Below are positions 7,401 through 13,581 of a DNA stretch of 13,661 bases, one piece after another. Positions within the stretch are counted from its first letter, which is position 1. Every line of letters begins with the position of its first letter. Under the pieces are notes generated by a model. That model had not been told where the DNA came from. It saw only the letters and a program-made list of their open reading frames with translations, and searched no databases. A program made the position numbers and the translations under genes. Source of the DNA: Anaerolineae bacterium (lineage in GTDB: Bacteria > Chloroflexota > Anaerolineae > 4572-78 > J111); NCBI GenBank assembly GCA_020433785.1, contig JAGRCC010000669.1:1-13661 (forward strand), given 5' to 3'.

Positions 7401-10340
7401 GACGAGGCTAAAAATTGGCTGGACAACCGGGCCGACGACCTGAGCGATGGTGAGCGGTCGTTTATTGAAAGTAGTATTGCCCTACAACAGCGGGAGCAGC
7501 AGGAGCAGCGCCGGCAGCAACAGCGATTTATTAGAACACTCATGACCGGGCTGACGATTGCTGTGGCTGGTCTGATGCTAATGATGGTGTTGGTAGGGGT
7601 TGCAGGGTTTCTATACCTTCAAGCTGATGCTGCCGCTAATACAGCCCTAGCCCAGAAATTGGCTGCCCAAGCGCTCAGCTTGGCGGACAGTCAGCCTGAT
7701 TTGGCCTTACTCTTGGGTCTGGAGGCGGAACGTATAGCGCCTGAGTCAGACTCCGGTAGTAACGAATTCCGCCACAGTCTGCTAACCGGCTTGACCGCTA
7801 ACCCGCAGTTGGCTGTCTACATCCGTGAGCATGTGGGGGACGTAAATACTGTTGCGTTCAGTCCCAATGGTCGAACGCTGGCCACAGGAGGTGACGATGC
7901 AACTATTGTATTGTGGGATATCGCTGCCAACCAACGCCACGCCCGTTTGATCGGTCATGCCCGCTGGATAGAAGAGGTGGCTTTTAGCCCGAACGATGAT
8001 AACATCTTGGCCTCGGCTAGCGGTGACGGGGTGGTCATTCTCTGGAATATTGAAAAAGGCCAACCTTTGTATCGCTTTACCGGGCACAAGGACGCTGTCA
8101 ATGCTGTGGTCTTTAGCCCTGACGGAAAATGGTTGGCGACGGCCGGAAAGGATCAAAAGATTATAATATGGGACGTTAAAACCGGCCAGCAACAGCAGAC
8201 GCTGGAGGAGGGGCACAGCGACGCTATTATCAGTCTGGCTTTTAGCCCAGATGGCACCATTCTGGCCTCGGGTAGTCGGGACACGACGATTGTCTTGTGG
8301 GATGTGACCCACGGACGTAAAGTAGACCAACGTACGGAGGAACATACCGATTACGTCTCAAGTCTGGCTTTTAGCCCGGATGGAACCATCCTGGCCTCGG
8401 GAGATCGCGATAGTAAGATTATCTTGTGGGACGTAGCCTTTCAGCCGTATGAATTGCATGATCCCAAGATTCTAACCGGTCATACCAATAATGTTCTGAG
8501 TCTGGCTTTCAGCCCCGACGGTCAAACGTTGGCCTCAGGTAGTTGGGATAAAACGATCAGATTGTGGGATGTGACCACTCGCCAACCGCTTGGGCAACCG
8601 CTGCAAGGGCATCGAGCCGCGGTTACTGCCGTAAGCTTCAGACCCAAGGGTCACTTTCTGGCCTCGGCCAGTGCAGATGGGACAGTGATCCTCCGAGAGA
8701 TGTCGAAACCATCGAATCTAGCCTATCGCCCCTTCGAGTATAAAGGTGAAGATGAGCTTAGAAGCGTGGCTTATAGTCCCGATGGGCAAATCCTGGCCAT
8801 TGGTACGGCTGACAATAAGATCATCTTATGGGACAAAGGGCAATTAACTGAACTCACCGGCCACACCGATTCAGTTAGAAGCGTGGCCTTCAGCCCGGAT
8901 GGAAAGCTGCTGGCTTCCGGCAGTGATGACAAGACCATTATCTTGTGGGACGTTGAGAAACAAGAGCAATTAACCAAACTCACCAGGCACACCGATTCGG
9001 TTAGAAGCGTGGCCTTCAGCCCGGAGGATAAAAAGCTGCTGGCATCTGGCAGTAATGACAAGACCATTATCTTATGGGACGTTGAGAAACAAGAGCAATT
9101 AACCGAACTCACCGGCCACACCGATTGGGTTAGAAGCGTGGCCTTCAGTCCCGATGGAAAGCTGCTGGCCTCCGGCAGTGATGACAAGACCATCATTTTG
9201 TGGGATGTCGAGCAACAAGAAAGGGTCAAAGAACTTAGCGGCCATGAAAATGAGGTTTACAGCGTGGCTTTCAGCCCGGAGGATGGGAAACTGCTGGCCT
9301 CCGGCAGTGCTGATAACACAGTCAGGATTTGGAACGTCGAAACCGGGCAACCGTTTGGTCAACCGTTGGTCGACCACGGCAGTTGGGTGACTGACGTTCG
9401 CTTCAGCCCGGATGGGACGATACTAGCCTCTGCCAGTTGGGATGATCATAAAGTTATTTTTTGGGATGTGGCCAGCCGCCAGCCCTTAGGACGTCCCCTG
9501 GTTGACGAAGTGCTGGCGGTGCAAAGCATGGCCTTCAGCCCGAATGGAGACACAATGGTATCTGTGGGTAGTAATGGTTTAGTTTTTGGGTGGCTGATGG
9601 GGAATGACCGGTGGCAAGCTCAGGCCTGTCGTCTGGCTGGTCGCAATTTAACCCAAGCTGAATGGGACCGGTATTTGGGAGACCGGCCTTATGAATTGAC
9701 GTGCCCGGAGACTCCTTTAACCTTGGCTGAACAGTTTAACCGCGCCGATGTGTATAACGAACAGGAACAGTATGATAAAGCGATCGAAGAATACAGCAAA
9801 GCCATTGAACTTGATCCTCAATACGTTGACGCTTATAACTATCGCGGTATTGCTTATGCTAACTCAGAACAGTATGAAAAAGCCATCGTAGATTACAATA
9901 CAGCCATTGAGCTTAATCCTAAGTACCGGTGGTCCTACTTTAATCGTGGTAATGCCTATAGGGGGCAAGAACTATACGATGAAGCAATAGCCGATTTCAA
10001 AAAAGCCATTGAACTTGATCCCGAATACGTTGACGCTCTTAATAATCTTTGCTGGTGGGGAAGCCTCACAGGTCGAGTTGATGAAGTCTTTGAATATTGC
10101 GAACGGGCTGTTGAACTCGCTCCCAACGACGGTGGCCGACGCGATACACGGGGGGTAGCGCGGGCCTTACGAAGAGATTATTCAGGAGCTCTTGAAGACT
10201 TTAAGTTTGCCGTGGATTGGTTTAGACTCAACGATGATTATGAGACACATCTTTCCAAACGGGAAGCCTGGATTAGGATACTGGAAGCTGACCAGAACCC
10301 GTTTGATGAAGCGACATTAGAGGACCTGCGCCATGAATAA
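4467..10340 (+). CDS. Kinase-like/nSTAND1/TM/WD40/TPR giant signalling protein
   Basis: This protein has 1957 residues. Domains in order: an N-terminal extension (1-110); a phosphotransferase-fold domain (about 113-560) with a glycine-rich loop, VVVK, HGDFNVEN and IDF motifs; an nSTAND1 NTPase (about 568-950) with an intact P-loop; a charged helix rich in Q, R and E; one membrane helix (1024-1051); fourteen WD40 blades (about 1122-1710); a short Cys-containing linker (ACRLAGRNL to ELTCPE); and about five TPRs (1755-1925). The basic flank before the membrane helix predicts cytoplasmic catalytic domains with WD40 and TPR parts outside. STAND proteins are known as signal-dependent switches whose repeat arrays sense a ligand or partner. 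The frame is unbroken. A strong terminator follows. The combination matches predicted NTP-dependent conflict systems; a defence role is inferred, and developmental or envelope-stress signalling is equally possible. Confidence 0.95.
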   Translation: MSVEIIFKPEVIPLLADKPTIENTLQDLFANNGYQSLSIEKALHRVRDQLLLLIAQGSNGDRYVVNLNLRNVQPAPTVENPKRLELPPGSRELLEAMFVGCGRLVIEEKFTEGFSGSEVFLAHPIQVTEKSEQSELPVVVKLAGHNLVQAEVKGFDGSIGRNIAEKAELVREPVLMLGEDLGGLCYSLVGGGFRETTSLRKYVPQAEVTAIEQVMQRLMTLVRPSAQYSRPFPKFHLRKGYDSLLPVNVLVSSETLPPDTTPFVIDAQLPPPDDKLKADTFVRLEGFMVIEIEAIDQGQRLEVTLDHPQAARDRALSYRVRIHVPNNQLDWEVGRIVSSIEGKILKTRHDQLTDEAANALGSTVDLNQAEYMWPDGLRLPNPIAALPKLLSASPNVRIGKIHGDFNVENILVLPELPDVRLIDFSEAREDHILHDFLRLETAIMTTLVAEFLDRYQLAVFPLVINFYQQLHWAMIHDNRFQPSPLDPALEKPLAMLMIIRRTATEFLFKPGDYREYYQGLALHMIGTLRYRNLNTVPEAPLPKQIAFWGAVAALAFADGILESYIPPCPYRGLEFFDVEHAAHFFGRETLTQRSLKKVDPALPSRPRFLAIVGPSGSGKSSLARAGVIASLRRGALPGSEQWHDVIFRPGADPLTSLAQALISVGQQSQPPVNIPDAAPSLLENERALTAIIQQLLSAQDNEQTFVILVDQFEELFTLCKDETERQALLNNLLYAAQTPETPIIVLITLRADFYGECATYPKLAQLLSEDHQTVVSPMSGNDLQRAIEAPARQTGCFFEPGLVEVIANDIQGRTGGLPLLQHALRELWDQQEEHCFSHAAYKKIGRATGALQQRAEAAFQTLTEAEEQLCRRLFLRLTQPSEGAKYTRRVAKRQEIEAGWPLVQHLAKARLVVTNRNAAGEETVEVVHEALIRSWSRLQTWLEEDHVFHIWQERLRAPLWEWETSQRDERNLLHGTLLDEAKNWLDNRADDLSDGERSFIESSIALQQREQQEQRRQQQRFIRTLMTGLTIAVAGLMLMMVLVGVAGFLYLQADAAANTALAQKLAAQALSLADSQPDLALLLGLEAERIAPESDSGSNEFRHSLLTGLTANPQLAVYIREHVGDVNTVAFSPNGRTLATGGDDATIVLWDIAANQRHARLIGHARWIEEVAFSPNDDNILASASGDGVVILWNIEKGQPLYRFTGHKDAVNAVVFSPDGKWLATAGKDQKIIIWDVKTGQQQQTLEEGHSDAIISLAFSPDGTILASGSRDTTIVLWDVTHGRKVDQRTEEHTDYVSSLAFSPDGTILASGDRDSKIILWDVAFQPYELHDPKILTGHTNNVLSLAFSPDGQTLASGSWDKTIRLWDVTTRQPLGQPLQGHRAAVTAVSFRPKGHFLASASADGTVILREMSKPSNLAYRPFEYKGEDELRSVAYSPDGQILAIGTADNKIILWDKGQLTELTGHTDSVRSVAFSPDGKLLASGSDDKTIILWDVEKQEQLTKLTRHTDSVRSVAFSPEDKKLLASGSNDKTIILWDVEKQEQLTELTGHTDWVRSVAFSPDGKLLASGSDDKTIILWDVEQQERVKELSGHENEVYSVAFSPEDGKLLASGSADNTVRIWNVETGQPFGQPLVDHGSWVTDVRFSPDGTILASASWDDHKVIFWDVASRQPLGRPLVDEVLAVQSMAFSPNGDTMVSVGSNGLVFGWLMGNDRWQAQACRLAGRNLTQAEWDRYLGDRPYELTCPETPLTLAEQFNRADVYNEQEQYDKAIEEYSKAIELDPQYVDAYNYRGIAYANSEQYEKAIVDYNTAIELNPKYRWSYFNRGNAYRGQELYDEAIADFKKAIELDPEYVDALNNLCWWGSLTGRVDEVFEYCERAVELAPNDGGRRDTRGVARALRRDYSGALEDFKFAVDWFRLNDDYETHLSKREAWIRILEADQNPFDEATLEDLRHE
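4803..5830 (+). other. Aminoglycoside-phosphotransferase/kinase-like domain (TCAD9-like)
   Basis: Encoded motifs fit the protein-kinase/APH fold: the loop GFSGSEVFLAHP (residues 113-124), the ATP-contacting lysine in VVVKLAG (K141), the catalytic loop HGDFNVENILV (H402, D404, N409) and the metal-binding aspartate in RLIDFSEAR (D423), followed by HDFLRLE. All key residues appear present, so catalysis is plausible. An unusually long beta-rich insert (about residues 240-350) separates the N-lobe from the catalytic loop. From memory, this resembles the 'ternary complex associated domain 9' described with STAND conflict systems; I cannot verify the family assignment. The substrate is unknown. Confidence 0.8.
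6168..7310 (+). other. nSTAND1 NTPase domain
   Basis: The entry motif CPYRGLEFF (residues 568-576) followed by HFFGRE (583-588) is the hallmark of the bacterial nSTAND1 family. Walker A is GPSGSGKSS (613-621, K619), and Walker B is ILVDQFEELF (D710, E713, E714). A TLRADFYG segment, a GRTGGLPLLQHALRELW segment with the STAND GxP motif, and VVHEALIRSW (H928) complete the order expected. In contrast to the upstream ATPase, every nucleotide-binding residue is intact. Confidence 0.93.
7536..7619 (+). other. Single membrane-spanning helix
   Basis: Residues 1024-1051 are almost entirely hydrophobic (from TLMTGLTIAVAG to GVAGFLYL). The preceding stretch is rich in arginine (EQRRQQQRFIR) and the following one is not, so the positive-inside rule places the N-terminal half in the cytoplasm and the WD40/TPR half outside. 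Topology is a prediction. Confidence 0.8.
7830..9600 (+). other. Fourteen WD40 blades, probably two seven-bladed propellers
   Basis: Fourteen copies of the pattern (G)H-x-x-x-V-x-S-V-A-F-S-P-D-G-x-x-L-A-S-G-S-x-D-x-T-I-x-L-W-D-V can be counted in residues 1122-1710. Blades 1-7 end in a degenerate blade (LREM in place of LWDV) and an irregular linker (SNLAYRPFEY) precedes blade 8, which fits a boundary between two propellers. Blade 14 is also degenerate (VFGWLM). Such arrays serve as interaction and sensing platforms. Confidence 0.92.
8841..9221 (+). repeat. Three near-identical tandem WD40 units at DNA level
   Basis: Units begin at 8841, 8967 and 9096 with CAATTAAC and are 126, 129 and 126 bases long. 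They agree at most positions, including silent ones; the middle unit carries one extra codon (SPEDKK against SPDGK). The unit after 9222 is clearly more diverged. This indicates recent duplication or gene conversion of blades 9-11. Confidence 0.92.
9724..10233 (+). other. About five TPRs at the C-terminus of the giant protein
   Basis: Three canonical 34-residue repeats carry the AIxxYxKAIELDPxY signature (EQYDKAIEEYSKAIELDP, EQYEKAIVDYNTAIELNP, ELYDEAIADFKKAIELDP), followed by two weaker ones (VFEYCERAVELAPND and ALEDFKFAVDWF). A 20-base DNA stretch repeats at 9798 and 10002, 204 bases apart, equal to two TPR units. TPRs normally bind peptides or partner proteins. Confidence 0.92.
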
Positions 10341-10407
10341 AGGCCAGCCCATTCGACAGAGTTGCAAATTGTTGTGGCCGTAAATCCGGCGAAGTAAATT
10401 GATTTGG

Positions 10408-10446
10408 ATCGGCCTTGTTATCATTTAATAACAAGGCCGATTTTTT
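10408..10446 (+). terminator. Strong intrinsic terminator after the giant gene
   Basis: A perfect 14-base stem (ATCGGCCTTGTTAT, 10408-10421, with its complement at 10428-10441) closes a six-base loop and runs into six T (10441-10446). It lies about 67 bases past the stop codon. This is a textbook factor-independent terminator and implies the protease gene has its own promoter. Confidence 0.92.
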
Positions 10447-10545
10447 ACTTTTTCAGTGAAAATTCAGCGCCTTACCAGTGATCGGCCCCGTGATTTATGC
10501 GATACTGTTATTAAGCAAGTACTTGTTCACCTAACCAGTTGGTAT

Positions 10546-10587
10546 CATCCAAACAGCCTCACATCAAACCGAGGCTGCATCCAAACA
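10546..10587. repeat. Ten-base direct repeats around a small hairpin
   Basis: CATCCAAACA occurs at 10546-10555 and 10578-10587. Between and partly overlapping them, CAGCCTC (10554-10560) pairs with GAGGCTG (10571-10577). It lies in the 5' region of the protease gene, about 40 bases before its ATG. It could be an operator with two half-sites, a leader hairpin, or a trace of a small insertion with target duplication. The rest of the intergenic stretch 10447-10627 is AT-rich and shows no promoter I can call confidently. Confidence 0.45.
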
Positions 10588-10627
10588 TTTAAGAATAAAT
10601 ATTTAATAACGAAATAAGGAGTAGAAA

Positions 10628-12919
10628 ATGTTTCCAAAACCCACCAAATCTATCTTTGTTCGCTTTGCCTTGCTAATTGTCACGTGGCTATTGTTGGCCT
10701 GTAACTTCATCCCAGGAGTTGCCGAAATATTTAGACCAGACCCCACACCCATACCGGAGCCCACTGCAACCCTTCCTGGTATCCTAGATGAGACACCCAC
10801 TCCCACATCTGAGCCAACAAAAGTCATACCTGATGATGGTCTGGATGTAGGGACTTTAGACGATGTCCACCTGGCCGTGATTCGGATCGTTGCCAAAGGA
10901 AGTTATGTTGAGCCGGAAGAGACGACCATAAATGGTCAATTTAGCGGAACCGGCTTTATCATCAACTCGGACGGCATTGCGGTGACCAACAGCCATGTCG
11001 TCAACGGCAGCGGCAGCATCGAAGTCTATGTTGGCGATGAAGACCGGCCGCGGGCAGCCAAAATTCTTGGTCTATCTGAGTGTTCCGATCTGGCCGTGAT
11101 CCAGATTACGGAAGGCAGCGACTTCCGTTACTTAAAATGGTACGAGGACGATATCAAGGTCAATTTGGAGGTTCGAGCCGCAGGTTATCCGGGTGGCGTT
11201 GAGGAGTTTACCCTAACACGCGGTATTATCTCGCAGCTCAATGCTAACGGTGAGTCATCTTGGGCCTCGGTTCGCAACGTAGTAATGCACGACGCCACGA
11301 TCAATCCCGGCAACTCCGGCGGCCCGCTAGTTGCCGTGAACGGCCAAGTAATTGGCATTAATTACGCCGGCAATTCCAGTACAAACCAGTACTATGCCAT
11401 CACCCGCGACGAAGTTCAGGGCTTAATAGAGGAGTTAAGTGCTGAGAATGACGTGACTTCTATTGGTGTCAATGGGGTAGCCATTGCTGAATACGGTATC
11501 TGGGTGTCGGCGGTTGCCACCGGTTCACCGGCCTTTGAAGCCGGCATTAAACCCGGCGACATTATTTACTTATTGGAAAATGTCTTTCTGGGCGAGGACG
11601 GAACCAAATCCGACTACTGCCGAATATTACGCAGCCACGATACAACAGAGCGGATGAAGGTTGTAGTAAGGCGCTATGCGAGCGATCAATTCTTGGCCGG
11701 CGAGTTAAATGGTGATCCGCTCCAACTGGTTCCGATTCCAAGCAATATTGTTGGAGGCAATATTGGTGGAGGAGCAGGTGGTAATGGGTCCACCCCCCCG
11801 ACACAGTATGAGTACACCTCGGTAACTGATGAGAGCGGCAAGCTTCAAGTCAAAATTCCAACGACGTGGTCTGATGTTTACGGAAGCATTCCAGATACCG
11901 ATAGCCCTTTTGACGCAGTACTTTTGGCTTCACCTGACCTGCAAGATTATGCAGATAGTTGGTCGGTACCGGGACTGTTTTTCGGGGCGACAACCAAAAT
12001 CGAAATGGAGGTCGATGAGGCGCTAGATGTCCAGGATTATTCGGAGGATTGCTCCTACGAAGAGCGGAAGCCTTACGAGGACGAGTTGTATGAGGGTGAA
12101 ATGGATATTTGGGTAGAGTGTGGGGGATCGGAGACAATCCTCGCCGTCGTTGCGGCAGAGCCTAAAGATGAGAAAGACGAGTTTTTGGTGGTGTTACAAG
12201 TCAGGATAGTTTCCGAGGCGGATATAGATGCCTTGGCCCAGATTTGGCGCAGTTTCGTTGTGGACCCGGATTTAGCCTCGCTGGCCGGTACCGTTACCCA
12301 AAACAATGTCAACCTCCGCACCGGCCCGGGACAGAATTATCCCCGGCAGGATCGTCTCAATCAGGGCGATGCGGTGACTGTCCTTCAGCGCACCGAAGCG
12401 GCGGACTGGGTCGAAGTTGAGCCGGCTCAAAAAAAAACGGGATGGGTCGCTAGCCGGTTCATCCGATTAACAAATGGGGCTATCGAAGACCTGCCGGTGG
12501 CGACCAACCTGGTGACGCCACCGGCCCCGGTGCCGTCACCAGGGCCAACCCCTATTCAACTTTGGGGCAACAGTTTCTCCGGCTGGCTCAATCCCGGTCA
12601 AGAGACGTGGTACACCTTTAATACCGACCAAAACAACGAAGCAACCTTGATCGCCTTTGTCAAAAACACGGACCAATTCGAGATGCAGATTTATCACAGC
12701 AACAACATTCCAGCTTGGCCGCCGTCCTACCCGCTCCCGGCTAATACCGGTGTAGGGACCAAAAAAGGTAACCGGGATGGCGATGACCAAACGGTCGAGT
12801 TTGAGTGGACCAGTGGGGTACAACACAATGAGAAATATTATGTGCGGCTCGTCAACAGTGGTGGCACCGGCGCCTCATATTGTGTGGCGACTCAGCCGGA
12901 TAAGTCTAGTTGTCCCTAA
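10628..12919 (+). CDS. Lipoprotein trypsin/HtrA-like serine protease with PDZ and SH3 domains
   Basis: This is a 763-residue exported protease. AAGGAG at 10616-10621, six bases before the ATG, fixes the start. A basic N-terminus and hydrophobic stretch end in the lipobox LLAC (C25), so it should be lipid-anchored on the outer face of the membrane. A Pro/Thr-rich stalk (about 36-65) follows. The trypsin-like domain (about 75-265) carries the complete triad: TNSHVV (H123), SDLAVIQI (D154) and NPGNSGGPL (S230). A PDZ-like domain (about 275-351, with GSPAFEAGIKPGD) follows, then a beta-rich acidic region (about 395-545), an SH3-like domain (552-615, NVNLRTGPG and GWVASRFIRL) and a C-terminal beta-sandwich resembling pre-peptidase C-terminal domains (about 645-763). 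HtrA-type enzymes degrade misfolded or signalling substrates. Its location would be the same compartment as the WD40/TPR half of the upstream protein. Confidence 0.93.
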   Translation: MFPKPTKSIFVRFALLIVTWLLLACNFIPGVAEIFRPDPTPIPEPTATLPGILDETPTPTSEPTKVIPDDGLDVGTLDDVHLAVIRIVAKGSYVEPEETTINGQFSGTGFIINSDGIAVTNSHVVNGSGSIEVYVGDEDRPRAAKILGLSECSDLAVIQITEGSDFRYLKWYEDDIKVNLEVRAAGYPGGVEEFTLTRGIISQLNANGESSWASVRNVVMHDATINPGNSGGPLVAVNGQVIGINYAGNSSTNQYYAITRDEVQGLIEELSAENDVTSIGVNGVAIAEYGIWVSAVATGSPAFEAGIKPGDIIYLLENVFLGEDGTKSDYCRILRSHDTTERMKVVVRRYASDQFLAGELNGDPLQLVPIPSNIVGGNIGGGAGGNGSTPPTQYEYTSVTDESGKLQVKIPTTWSDVYGSIPDTDSPFDAVLLASPDLQDYADSWSVPGLFFGATTKIEMEVDEALDVQDYSEDCSYEERKPYEDELYEGEMDIWVECGGSETILAVVAAEPKDEKDEFLVVLQVRIVSEADIDALAQIWRSFVVDPDLASLAGTVTQNNVNLRTGPGQNYPRQDRLNQGDAVTVLQRTEAADWVEVEPAQKKTGWVASRFIRLTNGAIEDLPVATNLVTPPAPVPSPGPTPIQLWGNSFSGWLNPGQETWYTFNTDQNNEATLIAFVKNTDQFEMQIYHSNNIPAWPPSYPLPANTGVGTKKGNRDGDDQTVEFEWTSGVQHNEKYYVRLVNSGGTGASYCVATQPDKSSCP

Positions 12920-12937
12920 GATTAATAAGATTGAATA

Positions 12938-12979
12938 GACCCGACCGGCCAGGTCCCAAAAAACCTGACCGGTCGGGTT
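12938..12979. terminator. GC-rich hairpin between the protease and the small membrane protein genes
   Basis: GACCCGACCGGCCAGGT (12938-12954) pairs with ACCTGACCGGTCGGGTT (12963-12979) with one C-A mismatch and an eight-base loop. Only three T follow. It lies 18 bases after the protease stop and about 20 before the next start, so it may be a terminator, an attenuator, or an insertion of the same repeat family as the element at 1-94, whose ACCTGAC core it shares. Confidence 0.6.
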
Positions 12980-12999
12980 TATCAAGAAAGAAGGATATG

Positions 13000-13509
13000 A
13001 TGGCAAAGCAATCTGAAAATTCCGGTCTGGCCAATAAACCGTTGATAGTTATCGTCAGTTTCATGGCCTCATTGATAGCGCTAATCGCTTTCTTAACCGG
13101 ATGGGAAAGTGTACCTGAAATTCTGGGAACCGATTCTCGCGCAATACAGACTATCCAGATCCAGCCTCAGTCCACACCGGAGGACTCAGCGCCAAATCTC
13201 CCAACCCCTGATTTGTCCAGCCCGCTTGAAACATTACCAGCGCCGCCGCTAGATTATGGTTGCCCTTTTGTTCCGGGGATAGGCTATTTGCCATTCCAAA
13301 ATGTATGGTATCAATCATTAAATGGCTACGCTATCGGGTATGATCTTTCACCGGCTTTTTGGGTTTGGAATCCATATAGCGGTCAAGTTATACCTTATTC
13401 TGCTTTGGAGTCTTTGGGGGCGAGGAATAGCTGGGTTCGCTTAGTTGGATCACCTTCTTCGGTCTGCATTGATACTGTCGGACAGGTATTTGCGGCAAAT
13501 ACGCCATAA
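13000..13509 (+). CDS. Small single-pass membrane protein with exported domain, unknown function
   Basis: I do not recognise this family. The open frame runs back to a TTG at 12910, but that would translate the hairpin at 12938-12979; GAAGG at 12990-12994 points to the tandem ATGs at 12997 and 13000, with better spacing for 13000. The resulting 169-residue protein has a short N-terminus, a membrane helix at residues 14-35 without a cleavage site (signal-anchor type, N-in by inference), a Pro/Ser/Thr-rich linker (about 44-84) and a compact C-terminal domain rich in aromatic residues (YGCPF, FWVWNPYSG) with two cysteines, C88 and C156, that could form a disulfide outside the cell. It follows the protease gene by about 80 bases on the same strand and is likely a partner or substrate of the exported proteins, which is a guess. 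Confidence 0.7.
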   Translation: MAKQSENSGLANKPLIVIVSFMASLIALIAFLTGWESVPEILGTDSRAIQTIQIQPQSTPEDSAPNLPTPDLSSPLETLPAPPLDYGCPFVPGIGYLPFQNVWYQSLNGYAIGYDLSPAFWVWNPYSGQVIPYSALESLGARNSWVRLVGSPSSVCIDTVGQVFAANTP

Positions 13510-13529
13510 TTTACATCTTTTAAAAAGCT

Positions 13530-13581
13530 GAGAGGGAGTGTGGGTCTGAAGTGCTTCATCCTTATCCGAACTCCCTTTCTC
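13530..13581. other. Imperfect hairpin after the last gene
   Basis: AGGGAGT (13533-13539) pairs with ACTCCCT (13570-13576), extended by weaker pairs, and a small inner GAAG/CTTC stem lies in the loop. No T run follows, so it is a poor intrinsic terminator, but its position 21 bases past the stop codon suggests a 3' end structure. Nothing else is evident to the window edge. Confidence 0.35.

Noticed and set aside
7782..8345. 187-residue open frame on the minus strand within the WD40 region
   Set aside because: It is antisense to regularly repeated WD40 codons, which create long open antisense frames; the translation matches no domain and its own repeats mirror the blades.
8841..9221. Regular direct repeats that might suggest a CRISPR array
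   Set aside because: The units are contiguous 126-129 base coding repeats in frame without unique spacers; they are WD40 blades.
8771..9229. 152-residue repetitive minus-strand open frame
   Set aside because: It is the antisense shadow of the three near-identical WD40 units; the apparent protein repeats follow directly from the DNA repeats.
12910..12996. TTG start extending the small membrane protein upstream
   Set aside because: The added residues are basic, proline-rich translation of a hairpin, overlap the protease stop codon, and a ribosome site lies directly before the ATGs at 12997 and 13000.
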